Assembly (NCBI RefSeq): GCF_025452195.1
Contig: NZ_CP104969.1
Coordinates: 13,501-77,500 of the forward strand
Source of the DNA: Phyllobacterium zundukense
GTDB taxonomy: Bacteria; Pseudomonadota; Alphaproteobacteria; Rhizobiales; Rhizobiaceae
DNA length: 64,000 nucleotides
Reading direction: 5' to 3'
Shown: one piece after another, positions 33,544 to 42,269 of the stretch
Layout: each line of letters begins with the position of its first letter
Numbering within the stretch: the first letter of the stretch is position 1
Notes under the pieces: model-generated
Databases searched by the model: none
Seen by the model: the letters and a program-made list of their open reading frames with translations, nothing else
What the model was told of the DNA's origin: nothing
Program-made: the position numbers and the translations under genes

Positions 33544-33839
33544 GCCTGGTCGCCCGGTGCATAGCTTTTGACGCCCCACAGGACTTTCGATTGTGGCGGG
33601 GTCCGCGCACCTTTGACCCGGAGAATATTGAAAATCTGCTCATCGCGCAGCGTCAGGAAATAGCCGAAACTATGGATCGGCAACACCAGGAATAGCGTGA
33701 AGAGGCTCTTGGTTGCGAGGAAGACCACCGCGGTAACCACCATGTTGAACATGGCATACATGTAGGGCACGCCAAAAAGCGTCGGTGCTCTCGTCAGGGC
33801 TTTGACCAGGGGGGTCATGTCCGGCGCATCCTCGGTCAT
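33540..33839 (-). CDS. virB3: Type IV secretion protein VirB3
   Basis: A 99-residue inner-membrane protein of the VirB3 family. The typical ALTRAPTLFGVPYMYAMFN start leads into two adjoining hydrophobic segments (MVVTAVVFLATKSLFTLFLV, then HSFGYFLTLRDEQIFNIL). It lies between the pilin gene, five bases before, and virB4, which it overlaps by four bases. VirB3 usually associates with VirB4 at the inner membrane. Confidence 0.9.
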   Translation of the reverse strand: MTEDAPDMTPLVKALTRAPTLFGVPYMYAMFNMVVTAVVFLATKSLFTLFLVLPIHSFGYFLTLRDEQIFNILRVKGARTPPQSKVLWGVKSYAPGDQA

Positions 33840-33844
33840 CTATT

Positions 33845-34141
33845 TCAATGACCCAAAGCGCTCTGAAAGAACGCCACGATCTGCGTCGAACCGAACACCA
33901 GCACAATCCCCATAATCACGGAACCGGCGATGCTCCAGGTGAAACGCCCCGACCAGGCGAGGAAGCCGCAGCTGATGACGGCCAGGATTGCGAGCATCGA
34001 GGCAATTGGACCTGTGAGAATCGAAATAAGGGTTTGCAGCACACCTGTCACCGGTTGCAGGCTCTGTGCAAAAGCATCCCCGGCAAAAATCGTGAATGAT
34101 GACGATACGAAAGCTTTGAAAATTGTTGAACGTAAAAACAT
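33845..34141 (-). CDS. virB2: Type IV secretion pilin VirB2
   Basis: A 98-residue major pilin. A signal peptide ends near DAFAQ, and the mature part has two membrane helices (LISILTGPIASMLAILAVIS and WSIAGSVIMGIVLVFGSTQI) joined by a short loop with SGRFTW. ATG 34141 is preferred over upstream starts because GGAG lies eight bases before it. It begins four bases after the virB1 stop. This fits the TrbC/VirB2 pattern of pilus subunit. Confidence 0.9.
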   Translation of the reverse strand: MFLRSTIFKAFVSSSFTIFAGDAFAQSLQPVTGVLQTLISILTGPIASMLAILAVISCGFLAWSGRFTWSIAGSVIMGIVLVFGSTQIVAFFQSALGH

Positions 34142-34145
34142 TGAA

Positions 34146-34832
34146 TTACTCCACATGAAGGACAAATCCTTGGGACCACGCTTCTGGACTGCCGTCCTCG
34201 GGCTTTTCTTGTTTGTTTATCGTGCCATTCCCTCGCGCCTTGGCTGCCGGCCTTTCAAGCGGTTTCCAACCATAGAGATCGGTGAGAATGGCAGAGACGT
34301 ACCGAACGGTTTCCGGATAAAGTGGAACTCCGCGGCTTTGCTCGACAGCCCCTTCACCGGCATTGTAGGCTGCAAGCACATAGAGCGCGTTTTGGTATTT
34401 TTTCTGCAGCAGACGCAGATAACGGATCGCGCCGCGCACATTGTCTTCAGGATCGCAGATATCGACATCGAAACGCTTCGCCGTTCCCGGCATCAATTGC
34501 ATCAAGCCGACCGCGCCTGCACTTGAGATGCTGTTCATGCGAAAGCCACTCTCTTGGCGGGCGATGGCCAGCACGAGATCAGGGTCGAAGCGTTCCTCTC
34601 CGGCAATCTTGCGAACAATGGCCTCGCCCTGAAATGCATCGATTGGAGAAGCATGTTTGCAGACCGCTGCCGCAGGGGGCTGCGGTGGCAACGCGGCGTC
34701 CTGGTTCGAAGCCCCGTCGTCCTGAATCACTGTAACCTTCAGAGGCTGTTCGCCGGACGCGGCATGTCCGGCGCTGCCAAAGGCTGACCCGAAAGCAATG
34801 GTGATAGCCGAAAGCAGAATATTCCTGTTCAT
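34146..34832 (-). CDS. virB1: Type IV secretion lytic transglycosylase VirB1
   Basis: A 228-residue periplasmic murein hydrolase. An N-terminal signal (ILLSAITIAFGSAFGSAGHA) precedes the SLT domain (~70-200): LAIARQESGFRMNSISSAGA contains the catalytic glutamate, followed by GLMQLMPGTAKRF and VLAAYNAGEGAV. It opens local gaps in peptidoglycan for the secretion channel. Its start overlaps the virB11 stop as ATGA, so here virB1 follows virB11 instead of opening the operon. Confidence 0.9.
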   Translation of the reverse strand: MNRNILLSAITIAFGSAFGSAGHAASGEQPLKVTVIQDDGASNQDAALPPQPPAAAVCKHASPIDAFQGEAIVRKIAGEERFDPDLVLAIARQESGFRMNSISSAGAVGLMQLMPGTAKRFDVDICDPEDNVRGAIRYLRLLQKKYQNALYVLAAYNAGEGAVEQSRGVPLYPETVRYVSAILTDLYGWKPLERPAAKARGNGTINKQEKPEDGSPEAWSQGFVLHVE

Positions 34833-35944
34833 TGGCTGCGCCCTATCGAAACAATACCGGCGTTCTCGAATCTGGTTAGATCGTTGCTCGCAAGTGCGAC
34901 CGGTCGCTGCAAATTGGCTCGCACGAAGGGATCGTAGAAAATCTCTGTGACAACGCCGGGTCGGCCATTTCGACGGCCAAGCTGGATGACCAGTGGCAAT
35001 GTCGTGCGCAACGTATCGACGATCTCGGTCTTGCTTAGACCGAGCCCGCCGCCGGCGCCGCTTTGCATAATGAGGAGCGCCAACCGCGTGTAGGCGGCAG
35101 ACGGAGAGTTCGCATGAACCGTCGAGAGCGAGCCGGGGTGGCCGGTATTGATTGCCTGGAGAAAGTCCAGCGCTTCGCCACCGCGTACTTCGCCAAGCAG
35201 CAATCGATCCGGCCGCATGCGTAGGGACGCCTCGACCAGGTGACGCGGCTCGATGCGGGCGATATTTTGATTGCCGCGCGTTGCGATAAGACGGACATGG
35301 TTCTCCTGCGGAGGCGTCAGTTCCGGAGTATCCTCGATGGTAATCAGTCGCTCGTGCGCCGGGATCTCCTGCATCAGCGCATTCAGAAAGGTTGTCTTAC
35401 CAGACCCCGTACCGCCAGAAACCATAATGGACACGCGCCGTTGCACAGCTTCACGCAAAAACGTCCAGATATCCCCCGCAGCGAGCAATTTGCACAGAAT
35501 GCCTTCGTCGTCCGTAAACTGATGCGCACTGTCCGTCACCAGAGCAGAGTCGAGCGCCCCTGAAGCTGCGTAGTCGGAAAGGAAGAGCCTGCGCGCGACC
35601 TGCCGGCGGAGAACAATAGCGCCCCCTTGCGGCGCGGCGGGCGGTAGTACAACCTGAATACGCGCGCCATCCGGTAGCGCGGCCGACAATAGCGGCTCTT
35701 CGTCGTTGACGAATTGGTGACTTGCCGCGGCGACGCGTTCCGCCATGAAGCGGATCCTTTCGGCCGTCAGTTCCGGCATCGCATGGCGCACCATCGCCGC
35801 ACCCGAGCTTCCCCCTGCATGTTCGATGAACACGGCGCCCGGCTGATTGATGCATATCTCGACGACATCCGGTGTCTGAAGAAAGTGCCGCAACGGGGCA
35901 AACGCCAAATCGATCAATTCGGAGAGGGGCGCTGCAAGGCTCAC
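34829..35944 (-). CDS. virB11: Type IV secretion traffic ATPase VirB11
   Basis: A 371-residue hexameric ATPase of the VirB11/GspE superfamily. Walker A is VSGGTGSGKTTFLNALM (~residues 190-206), the Asp box follows as ITIEDTPELTPP, Walker B is LLLGEVRGGEALDFLQAI and the His box is TGHPGSLSTVHAN. It starts at GTG 35944, overlapping the virB10 stop (GTGA), and overlaps virB1 downstream. Confidence 0.94.
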   Translation of the reverse strand: MSLAAPLSELIDLAFAPLRHFLQTPDVVEICINQPGAVFIEHAGGSSGAAMVRHAMPELTAERIRFMAERVAAASHQFVNDEEPLLSAALPDGARIQVVLPPAAPQGGAIVLRRQVARRLFLSDYAASGALDSALVTDSAHQFTDDEGILCKLLAAGDIWTFLREAVQRRVSIMVSGGTGSGKTTFLNALMQEIPAHERLITIEDTPELTPPQENHVRLIATRGNQNIARIEPRHLVEASLRMRPDRLLLGEVRGGEALDFLQAINTGHPGSLSTVHANSPSAAYTRLALLIMQSGAGGGLGLSKTEIVDTLRTTLPLVIQLGRRNGRPGVVTEIFYDPFVRANLQRPVALASNDLTRFENAGIVSIGRSQ

Positions 35945-37302
35945 GGCGTGTCCCCTTTGTAAACTGGCTGTATACCTTCTCCTGTATCCCAGCCGCGTCC
36001 CTTCTTTAGCTCCTTGAGCTTCTGCATGACCGGATCCGGGTAAAGATCGGAGAAATCGAGATCGCGCCGCACGAAAATTGACACCGGTGTTCCCTGATCA
36101 ATGGTAATGGTCGGTGGAATATTGATCTGCGCCTTCAGGGCCTCTTGGGCGAGCTGCGTGAAATTCTGGACCGCGAGCGCCGCCCCTTGCATCGCGAGAT
36201 CGTTGCCTGCATTGTTGTCATCAGGATAGATGGTATTAACCGTTATCTTACCGGTGGCTGGGTCGGTCGTCGTCGTCTGGATGGGCCCGCCATAAGTTCG
36301 GTTCCGCGTCCCGCCACCACCCGCAGCAATTAACTGTGTGCCAGCACTGATAATGCTCAACACGCCAGCGGCGCCAAACCGCTTCAGATAGTGGTTGTTG
36401 ACATCACCGGCAGATCCCGACCGACCGAGTTCATCGGTGCCGATCGAACCGAGATTCATTGAAACGCCGTCAGCACGCAGGAGCCGCGTCCAGACGATGA
36501 AGGCGCGGGTCTGACCCTGTGCAACGCCGGCATTGTATTCGCCGATCATGCGCGATGCAGCAGGGATTAGAATCCGTCTTCCATCGAACGACCATATATC
36601 CTCGGTGGTCACCGCCCGCACCATGCCAGGCAGATCCGTCTGCACGGCAGTTTCGAGAACGCCGCGGATCATCGTTCCCTGCGGCACAAGTGCATCGATG
36701 CGCTTTGTCCGTTCGGCCTTTGCAACTTCAACCGGCTTGGTGGCCATGGCAGACAAAAACTGCCCGTTGGGATTGGCGTCCTGGAATGTAGCGGCTGCTT
36801 TCTCCGCATCCATCGGTGGTTTTGGCTGCTCGCCAGCGAGTTCTCCGCTCTGACCGGTTTCGGTCACGACCATCGGCGAGCGATAGCGCTCCCACCTTTT
36901 CTCATCAGTTTCGGATTCCCGCGCCAGCCGCTCCGCCTCCGCCATTCGCCGGGCTTCCTCCTCCGCTTGCAGTCGTGCCCGTTCAGCAGAGGCATCTGCA
37001 TCGGTCGGCGATGGCTGCTGCACCTCTGGTGTAGGCTCCGGCGCGGGAGGTGGTTCTTTGACTGCGGGAGGAACGGCCAATTGGACTTTGCCGACCGGCG
37101 ACAGCAAGTTCTCATCACCGGTATCGACATTATCAGGAGTTGACGGCCGCTGGAGCCAGAAGGGCATAGCCAGCAACGGCAGACAGACCAACGTGAACAG
37201 CGCGATCAAGGCTGCCTTGCTCAAACCGCGCTTCGGCTCGGCAAGCTTCGATCGTGCGGCTTCTTCGAGTTCTACGTTGAGATGGTAATCGGGATCAGGC
37301 AT
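35941..37302 (-). CDS. virB10: Type IV secretion core protein VirB10
   Basis: A 453-residue TrbI/VirB10 protein spanning both membranes. One membrane helix lies at ~30-50 (LIALFTLVCLPLLAMPFWLQ). A proline-rich, then charged region follows (~65-150). The C-terminal beta-barrel domain has GTMIRGVLETAVQTDLPGM, GRRILIPAASRMIGEY and IPPTITIDQGTPVSIFVRRD. It begins one base after the virB9 stop. Confidence 0.94.
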   Translation of the reverse strand: MPDPDYHLNVELEEAARSKLAEPKRGLSKAALIALFTLVCLPLLAMPFWLQRPSTPDNVDTGDENLLSPVGKVQLAVPPAVKEPPPAPEPTPEVQQPSPTDADASAERARLQAEEEARRMAEAERLARESETDEKRWERYRSPMVVTETGQSGELAGEQPKPPMDAEKAAATFQDANPNGQFLSAMATKPVEVAKAERTKRIDALVPQGTMIRGVLETAVQTDLPGMVRAVTTEDIWSFDGRRILIPAASRMIGEYNAGVAQGQTRAFIVWTRLLRADGVSMNLGSIGTDELGRSGSAGDVNNHYLKRFGAAGVLSIISAGTQLIAAGGGGTRNRTYGGPIQTTTTDPATGKITVNTIYPDDNNAGNDLAMQGAALAVQNFTQLAQEALKAQINIPPTITIDQGTPVSIFVRRDLDFSDLYPDPVMQKLKELKKGRGWDTGEGIQPVYKGDTP

Positions 37303-37303
37303 C

Positions 37304-38113
37304 TCACCTCATCCTTGTGTCGGAGGAGTTGCTGGTAGCGGCGGCAACCGGGACGCTTTTTTTCAAGTTGAAAAGGCAGAGCGCATAATCGCTGCGCCGC
37401 AACATCCATTGCCTGGCGATCTTGTCGACGACTATATAATCTCCCTCACGGCGGAAGTTGGCGAGTATCTCGCGCTTTCCACCTTCGACGATGAAGATGG
37501 CAGGGATATCACCTTCAAAGCGAAACCAGGTCTTCACACCATCGTCAAAAGCGTTCGTCGGTTTGAGTTCGCTGTCGCCGCGGAAACTATAGTTGGTATT
37601 GGTATCTTGAAACTGGAAATTGTCGCGGTTCGGCTCCGAAACAAGCCGTTGTGCTTCGGCCAGAAGCTTGGAATCGGCTTCTTCATCAGGGTAACGAAAT
37701 TTGACCATGTAGGTCTGATCGCCTTCCGATTCCGGATGGGCGCGCAGGATGAAGGTGTAAACGTGTTTGTCACTCACAACATTCATGTTCGTCGTTGTCT
37801 TCGCTTCGACAGGTTTCAGAAAGATGATGTTGCCACGCTTGTTGGGTTCGATTTTCCACGAAAGGCTATCACCGACCGCCACAGTCTCGATCTTCTCGGC
37901 ATCCCCTAATACGATCATCGTGGAGACGCCGTGGCTTGCGTCGACAGAAACCACATTGGCTGGACTATATATGACCGTCCGGACGCGCGCGTCTGCCGCG
38001 CCACGGCGCGGGGCTATCTCGGCCAGCGCTTGCGTCATCGATCCCGCAAGACTCAGGCCAATCAGTACCAGCCGCATACAGGGCTCGATCGGTGGCAAAA
38101 GCCGTGTGATCAT
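37304..38113 (-). CDS. virB9: Type IV secretion core protein VirB9
   Basis: A 269-residue outer-membrane-complex protein. A signal peptide (LVLIGLSLAGSMTQALA) is followed by the N-terminal beta domain with KRGNIIFLKPVEAKTTTNMN, then a C-terminal domain with YSFRGDSELKPTNAFDDGVK and TWFRF, typical of VirB9/TrbG. ATG 38113 overlaps the virB8 stop as ATGA; longer starts lack support. Together with VirB10 and a VirB7-type lipoprotein it would form the core complex. Confidence 0.93.
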   Translation of the reverse strand: MITRLLPPIEPCMRLVLIGLSLAGSMTQALAEIAPRRGAADARVRTVIYSPANVVSVDASHGVSTMIVLGDAEKIETVAVGDSLSWKIEPNKRGNIIFLKPVEAKTTTNMNVVSDKHVYTFILRAHPESEGDQTYMVKFRYPDEEADSKLLAEAQRLVSEPNRDNFQFQDTNTNYSFRGDSELKPTNAFDDGVKTWFRFEGDIPAIFIVEGGKREILANFRREGDYIVVDKIARQWMLRRSDYALCLFNLKKSVPVAAATSNSSDTRMR

Positions 38114-38823
38114 TGCTGGCCACCGCTTGCGGGGACGCTTTCCTGATCGCGGCGGTAATCGATAATCTGGAAACCGAGCGGATTGTCGAAACGCCATTCA
38201 TTGGTCATCGGCTCGCGCGAATAGCGGAAATGCATCAGCGCAACCCAGTGTTCCTCCGGTCCAGTATCCTGGCCTATGCGCTGCGTTGAAAACCGCACGA
38301 TTGCCGTGCGGTTGTTGGGGACCTGCACCGACTTGATGGTCGGCAGCACACGCGTGGCGCTGCCAAAACGGTTTACGGGATTAGCCGGGCTGGACGGCCC
38401 ATAGAGACTAAGAAGGTCGCGCGCGGCGTCGCCGGTAGACAGCATCTGCGCCATGTCGAAATTGTCCTGCACAGCAGAAGGATCGTAGGTCTCCCGTGCT
38501 CTGATGTATCGCACGACATTCATCCTTTTGACGGCCTCGGATTGCGTCAGATCGCCCTCCGCGAGCGGCCGCTTGATCTCCATGAAACCGGTGGTCTTGT
38601 CGACTTCGATGACATAAGGCTCAAAACTCTTCAGCGGCAAAAGCAACGCCAGGCAAGCCATCGCTGTAACCGCGAGCAGTGCGCTGATGCCGGCGACGAT
38701 CCAGGCCACGTGGCGGGAACGTTTGACCGAACGGATGACATCGTTTTCCCAGCGGACCGCTTCGCTAAAATAGCGGGTGTCGAGGCCTGTTTTCTCTTCA
38801 TGATTTGACGCGTGGTCGCTCAT
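38110..38823 (-). CDS. virB8: Type IV secretion assembly factor VirB8
   Basis: A 237-residue bitopic protein and the first gene of the operon. The cytoplasmic start (~1-40) is followed by a membrane helix (WIVAGISALLAVTAMACLAL) and a periplasmic NTF2-like domain with LVTQSEAVKRMNVVRYIRAR-type helices, RFSTQRIG and NEWRFDNPLGFQIIDYRRD. The operon has no visible gene before it, so transcription should start in the 374-bp AT-rich gap upstream. Confidence 0.93.
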   Translation of the reverse strand: MSDHASNHEEKTGLDTRYFSEAVRWENDVIRSVKRSRHVAWIVAGISALLAVTAMACLALLLPLKSFEPYVIEVDKTTGFMEIKRPLAEGDLTQSEAVKRMNVVRYIRARETYDPSAVQDNFDMAQMLSTGDAARDLLSLYGPSSPANPVNRFGSATRVLPTIKSVQVPNNRTAIVRFSTQRIGQDTGPEEHWVALMHFRYSREPMTNEWRFDNPLGFQIIDYRRDQESVPASGGQQ

Positions 38824-39197
38824 AGAAAAAAGCTAGAAAATAACGCGAGGCACGCATGCGACACTTGAAATACTGGATTCAAAATCATTCCGCCTAAATC
38901 GGTTGAATTGTACGTCTTACGTTAAAAAATGCGGTTCAAACAAATTCAAAGTCAGTTGAAAATCGACCCTCGTGAAAAGCCTACAACACAATGCGAGTAT
39001 TTAGTTGACCTATTTCTGTCAATGAGACTTAAGTATTATGAAATCGTCGTCCTATGCTACCGAATCTGGAGATTTTAAACGATTTACAGTGAGTTAGGTT
39101 GTATTCTTACCAAGATACCTATCGTTGAAAATATTGAAAAATTCCGGCACGATGCGGCGCCATTATCTTTTGTCAATCAACCGCAACGTGATAACCC
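38824..39197. other. AT-rich intergenic region upstream of virB8 and the cyclase gene
   Basis: No gene is visible in these 374 bases. They must hold the divergent promoters of the VirB operon and the class III cyclase. Several TTCAA/TTGAA words occur around 38866-38882 and 38936-38961, but they do not form a palindrome like that of the MarR gene. Confidence 0.5.
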
Positions 39198-40493
39198 GTG
39201 ACTATCAGCAATGCGAGTGCCGACACCATGAACGAAGCCGAAATCGTCGAAATTGAAACCTGGCTTGATCTGCAAGGATTGTCGGGCATGTCAGAAATGG
39301 ATCTGTTCAACGGCTTCTGCGCGCGATGCCTCGCTGCAGATATTCGGCTCGAACGTGCGAGCGCTTTTGTCGATACGCTTCATCCGATATATGAGGGCAG
39401 GGCATTCCCGTGGCGGCGGGATGGGGAAGTTGAGAAGGCTATCATCGAATACGGCTCTTCACAACAAGGCGAAAGCGCTGACAACTGGCAGAATTCGACT
39501 TTCTACCATCTTCTGCAAATCGGTGAGGACGAGATGCGCCATCGGCTAACGGGCGTCGACGATGTTGGCTTCCGTCATCTCACGACGCTCAAAAGCGAGG
39601 GTTGCACCGATTACCTCGCTTTCATGAACCGGTTTTCGAGCGAAGGCAGCATCGGCGAGATGGACTGCTTCTATTCCTCCTGGTCGACGGCGGATCCGGA
39701 AGGTTTCTCCGAGAGCGATGTGCATGTTCTGCGGCGATTGGTCAGAGGCCTCGCTCTTGCCATCAAATGCGCTTCGCTCACCCGTATCGTCAGAACACTG
39801 GCCGATGTCTATCTCGGCCGTGATGCAGCGAAACGCGTGCTTGCCGGGAGGATCAACCGCGGTTCTGCTGAGCGCATCGAGGCGGTCCTATGGTATTCCG
39901 ACTTGCGGGATTACACTCGCATCTCCGATGCGGCTGCACCTGATGCGATCATCCCCATGTTGAATGACTACGCTGAAGCTGTCATTTCGTCGGTGCAGGA
40001 GGCGGGCGGCGATGTATTGAAGCTGATCGGTGATGGCATACTAGCGATTTTCGCCGAAGGGGATTCAGCAAGCGCGGCTACCGCCGCGTTGAAAGCGCAG
40101 ATGCACCTGCGCAAGCGCTTGGTAGTACTCAACAAGACGCGCAAAGCCAGCGGTGCGCCCGCGACAGATGTCTATCTCGGCGTTCACATCGGCGAGGTCT
40201 TCTACGGCAACATCGGCAGCGATACGCGGCTGGACTTCACTGTTGTCGGACCTGCGGTCAACGAAGTCAGCCGCATCGCCTCCATGTGCCGGTCGGTCGA
40301 TCAGGACGTTCTCCTTTCCGACCGCTTCGCCGCAGCTCTGCCTGAAGAACTGCGCGCGAAACTGGTATCCGTTGGCCGTTTCGCGCTGCGCGGTGTCGGC
40401 AGAGCTCAGGAATTGTTTACGCTTGATCCGATAATTCTCGAAAAATATAGGGCGGCCGGTCGAGCGCAACACGCCGCCACCCAGTCTCAATAG
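39198..40493 (+). CDS. Class III adenylate/guanylate cyclase (soluble)
   Basis: A ~431-residue signalling enzyme making cAMP or cGMP. The C-terminal catalytic domain (~225-400) shows the metal-binding aspartates in WYSDLRDYTRIS and KLIGDGILAIF, and the later LGVHIGEVFYGNIGSDTRLD and VVGPAVNEVSRIA blocks. The N-terminal ~200 residues form an uncharacterised sensor-like region shared by many rhizobial cyclases. There is no membrane segment. The start is either GTG 39198 or the in-frame ATG at 39228; neither has a strong ribosome site. It is divergent from the VirB operon. Confidence 0.85.
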   Translation: MTISNASADTMNEAEIVEIETWLDLQGLSGMSEMDLFNGFCARCLAADIRLERASAFVDTLHPIYEGRAFPWRRDGEVEKAIIEYGSSQQGESADNWQNSTFYHLLQIGEDEMRHRLTGVDDVGFRHLTTLKSEGCTDYLAFMNRFSSEGSIGEMDCFYSSWSTADPEGFSESDVHVLRRLVRGLALAIKCASLTRIVRTLADVYLGRDAAKRVLAGRINRGSAERIEAVLWYSDLRDYTRISDAAAPDAIIPMLNDYAEAVISSVQEAGGDVLKLIGDGILAIFAEGDSASAATAALKAQMHLRKRLVVLNKTRKASGAPATDVYLGVHIGEVFYGNIGSDTRLDFTVVGPAVNEVSRIASMCRSVDQDVLLSDRFAAALPEELRAKLVSVGRFALRGVGRAQELFTLDPIILEKYRAAGRAQHAATQSQ

Positions 40494-40529
40494 GAATTTG
40501 CATGACATGGCGCACTCGGCCAGTCTGTA

Positions 40530-42113
40530 ACAGGTGTGGCAGCCAATTAGAAATGTCGCCGATTCTGCAAAGTAGAAATGTCATCCCGACAGACGCCGAG
40601 GCGCGTCGCCGGGCAGGGCGGAGACCTCAATATCGCAGCCCGGACCGGTGACATCCAGCGGGGCCCCAGCGGCCTTGTCCAGTAGTCTGCGTGTCCTTCG
40701 TTCCTCGACCCAGTCGTTCTTCCGTGAGGGTTTGCGCTCACGTTTTTGATAGGCGATGACCTCGCTGTTGGTCTTCACCTTCGGCGCAGGCAACGGATCC
40801 TGCTGCGCCTTGATCATCGACAGCACATCGCCCAGTCTTTTGTTCTCGGTCACAGCTGCGTGGGTCACACGTTGGTCCATATCGAACATTTTGTAGGGAA
40901 GGGCGATCCCTTTCCAGCGCATCTCCAGGCGCCCGTCCGCAAAGGCATAGGTGTCGATATATTTGCCAACCAGACCACGGGTAATCTCATTCTCCTCCAG
41001 CATGATGCGCTTGCGCTCATAGGAAAACGTCAGTTGCTCACCAACGTAGCGTTGTTCCCGCTTGCACAGAATCTCCCGCAAACGGTCCGGGACGACATTG
41101 AGCGGCCGGTGCAAATTCTCCGGGCGGATCGCAGTAACAGCGAATTGTTCGTTGAACCGCTCCATAAAGCTGGGCAGGAAGGCGTTGCCAGCCGCCATAT
41201 CGTCGATCCCGGCCAGCCGCAGTTCCTTGACCAAACGGTCCTGCAAGGTGCGGTTGACCCGCTCGACACGACCTTTCGCCTGGCTCGAATTTGCGCACAG
41301 AATCTCGATGCTCAGCTCCGCCAGCGCCCGGCCGAACTGCGTCATGCCCTGGCCGTTCATGGCATCCTTCTTCGCCACACGGAACACCGAATGCTTGTCG
41401 GAGTAGAACGCAACTGGACGGCCATGGACCTTAAGGTAGAGCTCCAAAGCGTCGAAATAGGTGAAGGCGCTTTCCGAGCGCACAAACAAAAGCTGCATCA
41501 GCTTGCCGGTCGCATCATCGATGAACACCAGCAGCGTGCACCGATCGCCACGATCTTCAAACCAGTGATGATCGCTGCCGTCGATCTGGATCAGCTCGCC
41601 ATAACACTCACGCCTCAACCGCGGCTGACGAAACGTCCGGCGCTGTTTGCGCGACAGCCAGATGCCGGCATCAGCCATCCATTTGCGCAACGTCTCGCGC
41701 GAAACCGAAAAGCCGTGCTCGGCCAGCTTCTCGGCCGCCAGCGTCGGACCAAAGTCAGCGTAGCGCTCGCGGATCAGCTGCAGCGCCAGATCCCGCACAC
41801 CATCGTTGATCCGGTTGTTCGACCGGCGGCCGCGGCTCTGATGACGCAGTGCCGGCGCGCCTTCGAGACAGAATGTCCGCACGATCCTTTGCACTTGGCG
41901 AACACTCAGCGACAGCACAATTGCGGCCGACGCGAGCGCGCGGCGCCCTTCAACAACCTCCGATAAAACCTCGATACGATGCAGTTCGCGTTCGCTCATT
42001 AAAATCCATCCCAAAATCTGAATCCCATATCTCGTTGCGATGAACGAGAAGGTGACACACGGACATTTCTACTTTGCAGAAACAGGACATTTTAACTTTG
42101 CGGCTACAACAGG
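40530..42113. mobile_element. Insertion sequence of the IS1202/ISNCY type with 5-bp target duplication
   Basis: An element of ~1574 bp (40535-42108) bounded by ACAGG direct repeats at 40530-40534 and 42109-42113. The left end starts TGTGGCAGCC and the right end, read inward, TGTAGCCGC. Each end has two copies of a ~18-bp TGCAAAGTAGAAATGTC-like word in inverted orientation: left about 40545-40557 and 40565-40582, right 42062-42079 and 42086-42103. One transposase gene fills the inside. The intact target duplication suggests a fairly recent insertion between the cyclase and nucleotidyltransferase genes. Confidence 0.8.
40581..42014 (-). CDS. DDE transposase, IS1202/ISNCY-like
   Basis: A 477-residue transposase. 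An N-terminal helix-turn-helix (LSLSVRQVQRIVRTF) is followed by a second DNA-binding part (SVSRETLRKWMADAGIWLSR). An integrase-like catalytic core follows: first aspartate in LIQIDGSDHHWFEDRG, second in PVAFYSDKHSVFR, glutamate in SSQAKGRVERVNRTLQDR. It is the only gene of the element and its stop lies inside the left terminal repeat. An in-frame ATG at 41999 is an alternative start. Family naming rests on motif pattern. Confidence 0.88.
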   Translation of the reverse strand: MGWILMSERELHRIEVLSEVVEGRRALASAAIVLSLSVRQVQRIVRTFCLEGAPALRHQSRGRRSNNRINDGVRDLALQLIRERYADFGPTLAAEKLAEHGFSVSRETLRKWMADAGIWLSRKQRRTFRQPRLRRECYGELIQIDGSDHHWFEDRGDRCTLLVFIDDATGKLMQLLFVRSESAFTYFDALELYLKVHGRPVAFYSDKHSVFRVAKKDAMNGQGMTQFGRALAELSIEILCANSSQAKGRVERVNRTLQDRLVKELRLAGIDDMAAGNAFLPSFMERFNEQFAVTAIRPENLHRPLNVVPDRLREILCKREQRYVGEQLTFSYERKRIMLEENEITRGLVGKYIDTYAFADGRLEMRWKGIALPYKMFDMDQRVTHAAVTENKRLGDVLSMIKAQQDPLPAPKVKTNSEVIAYQKRERKPSRKNDWVEERRTRRLLDKAAGAPLDVTGPGCDIEVSALPGDAPRRLSG

Positions 42114-42269
42114 AAATTGCATAAGCTTAGTTATGGAACTTGTTACATTATCTCTTGTTGGTCCGGATTTTGACGGCTTAGGGATAATACGTTGTGAATC
42201 AGTATTTTAATCTCGAATATATGTGATATTATCCCTTTTGCGCTCAATGTGCTATCTAATAGGGATAAG

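Noticed and set aside
38866..38961. TTCAA/TTGAA words upstream of virB8 as a fourth MarR operator
   Set aside because: Spacing and symmetry do not match the 21-bp palindrome; such words are common in AT-rich DNA.
40746..41966. A 406-residue open frame antisense to the IS1202-like transposase
   Set aside because: The opposite strand encodes a full transposase with DDE motifs; the antisense frame is a composition effect.
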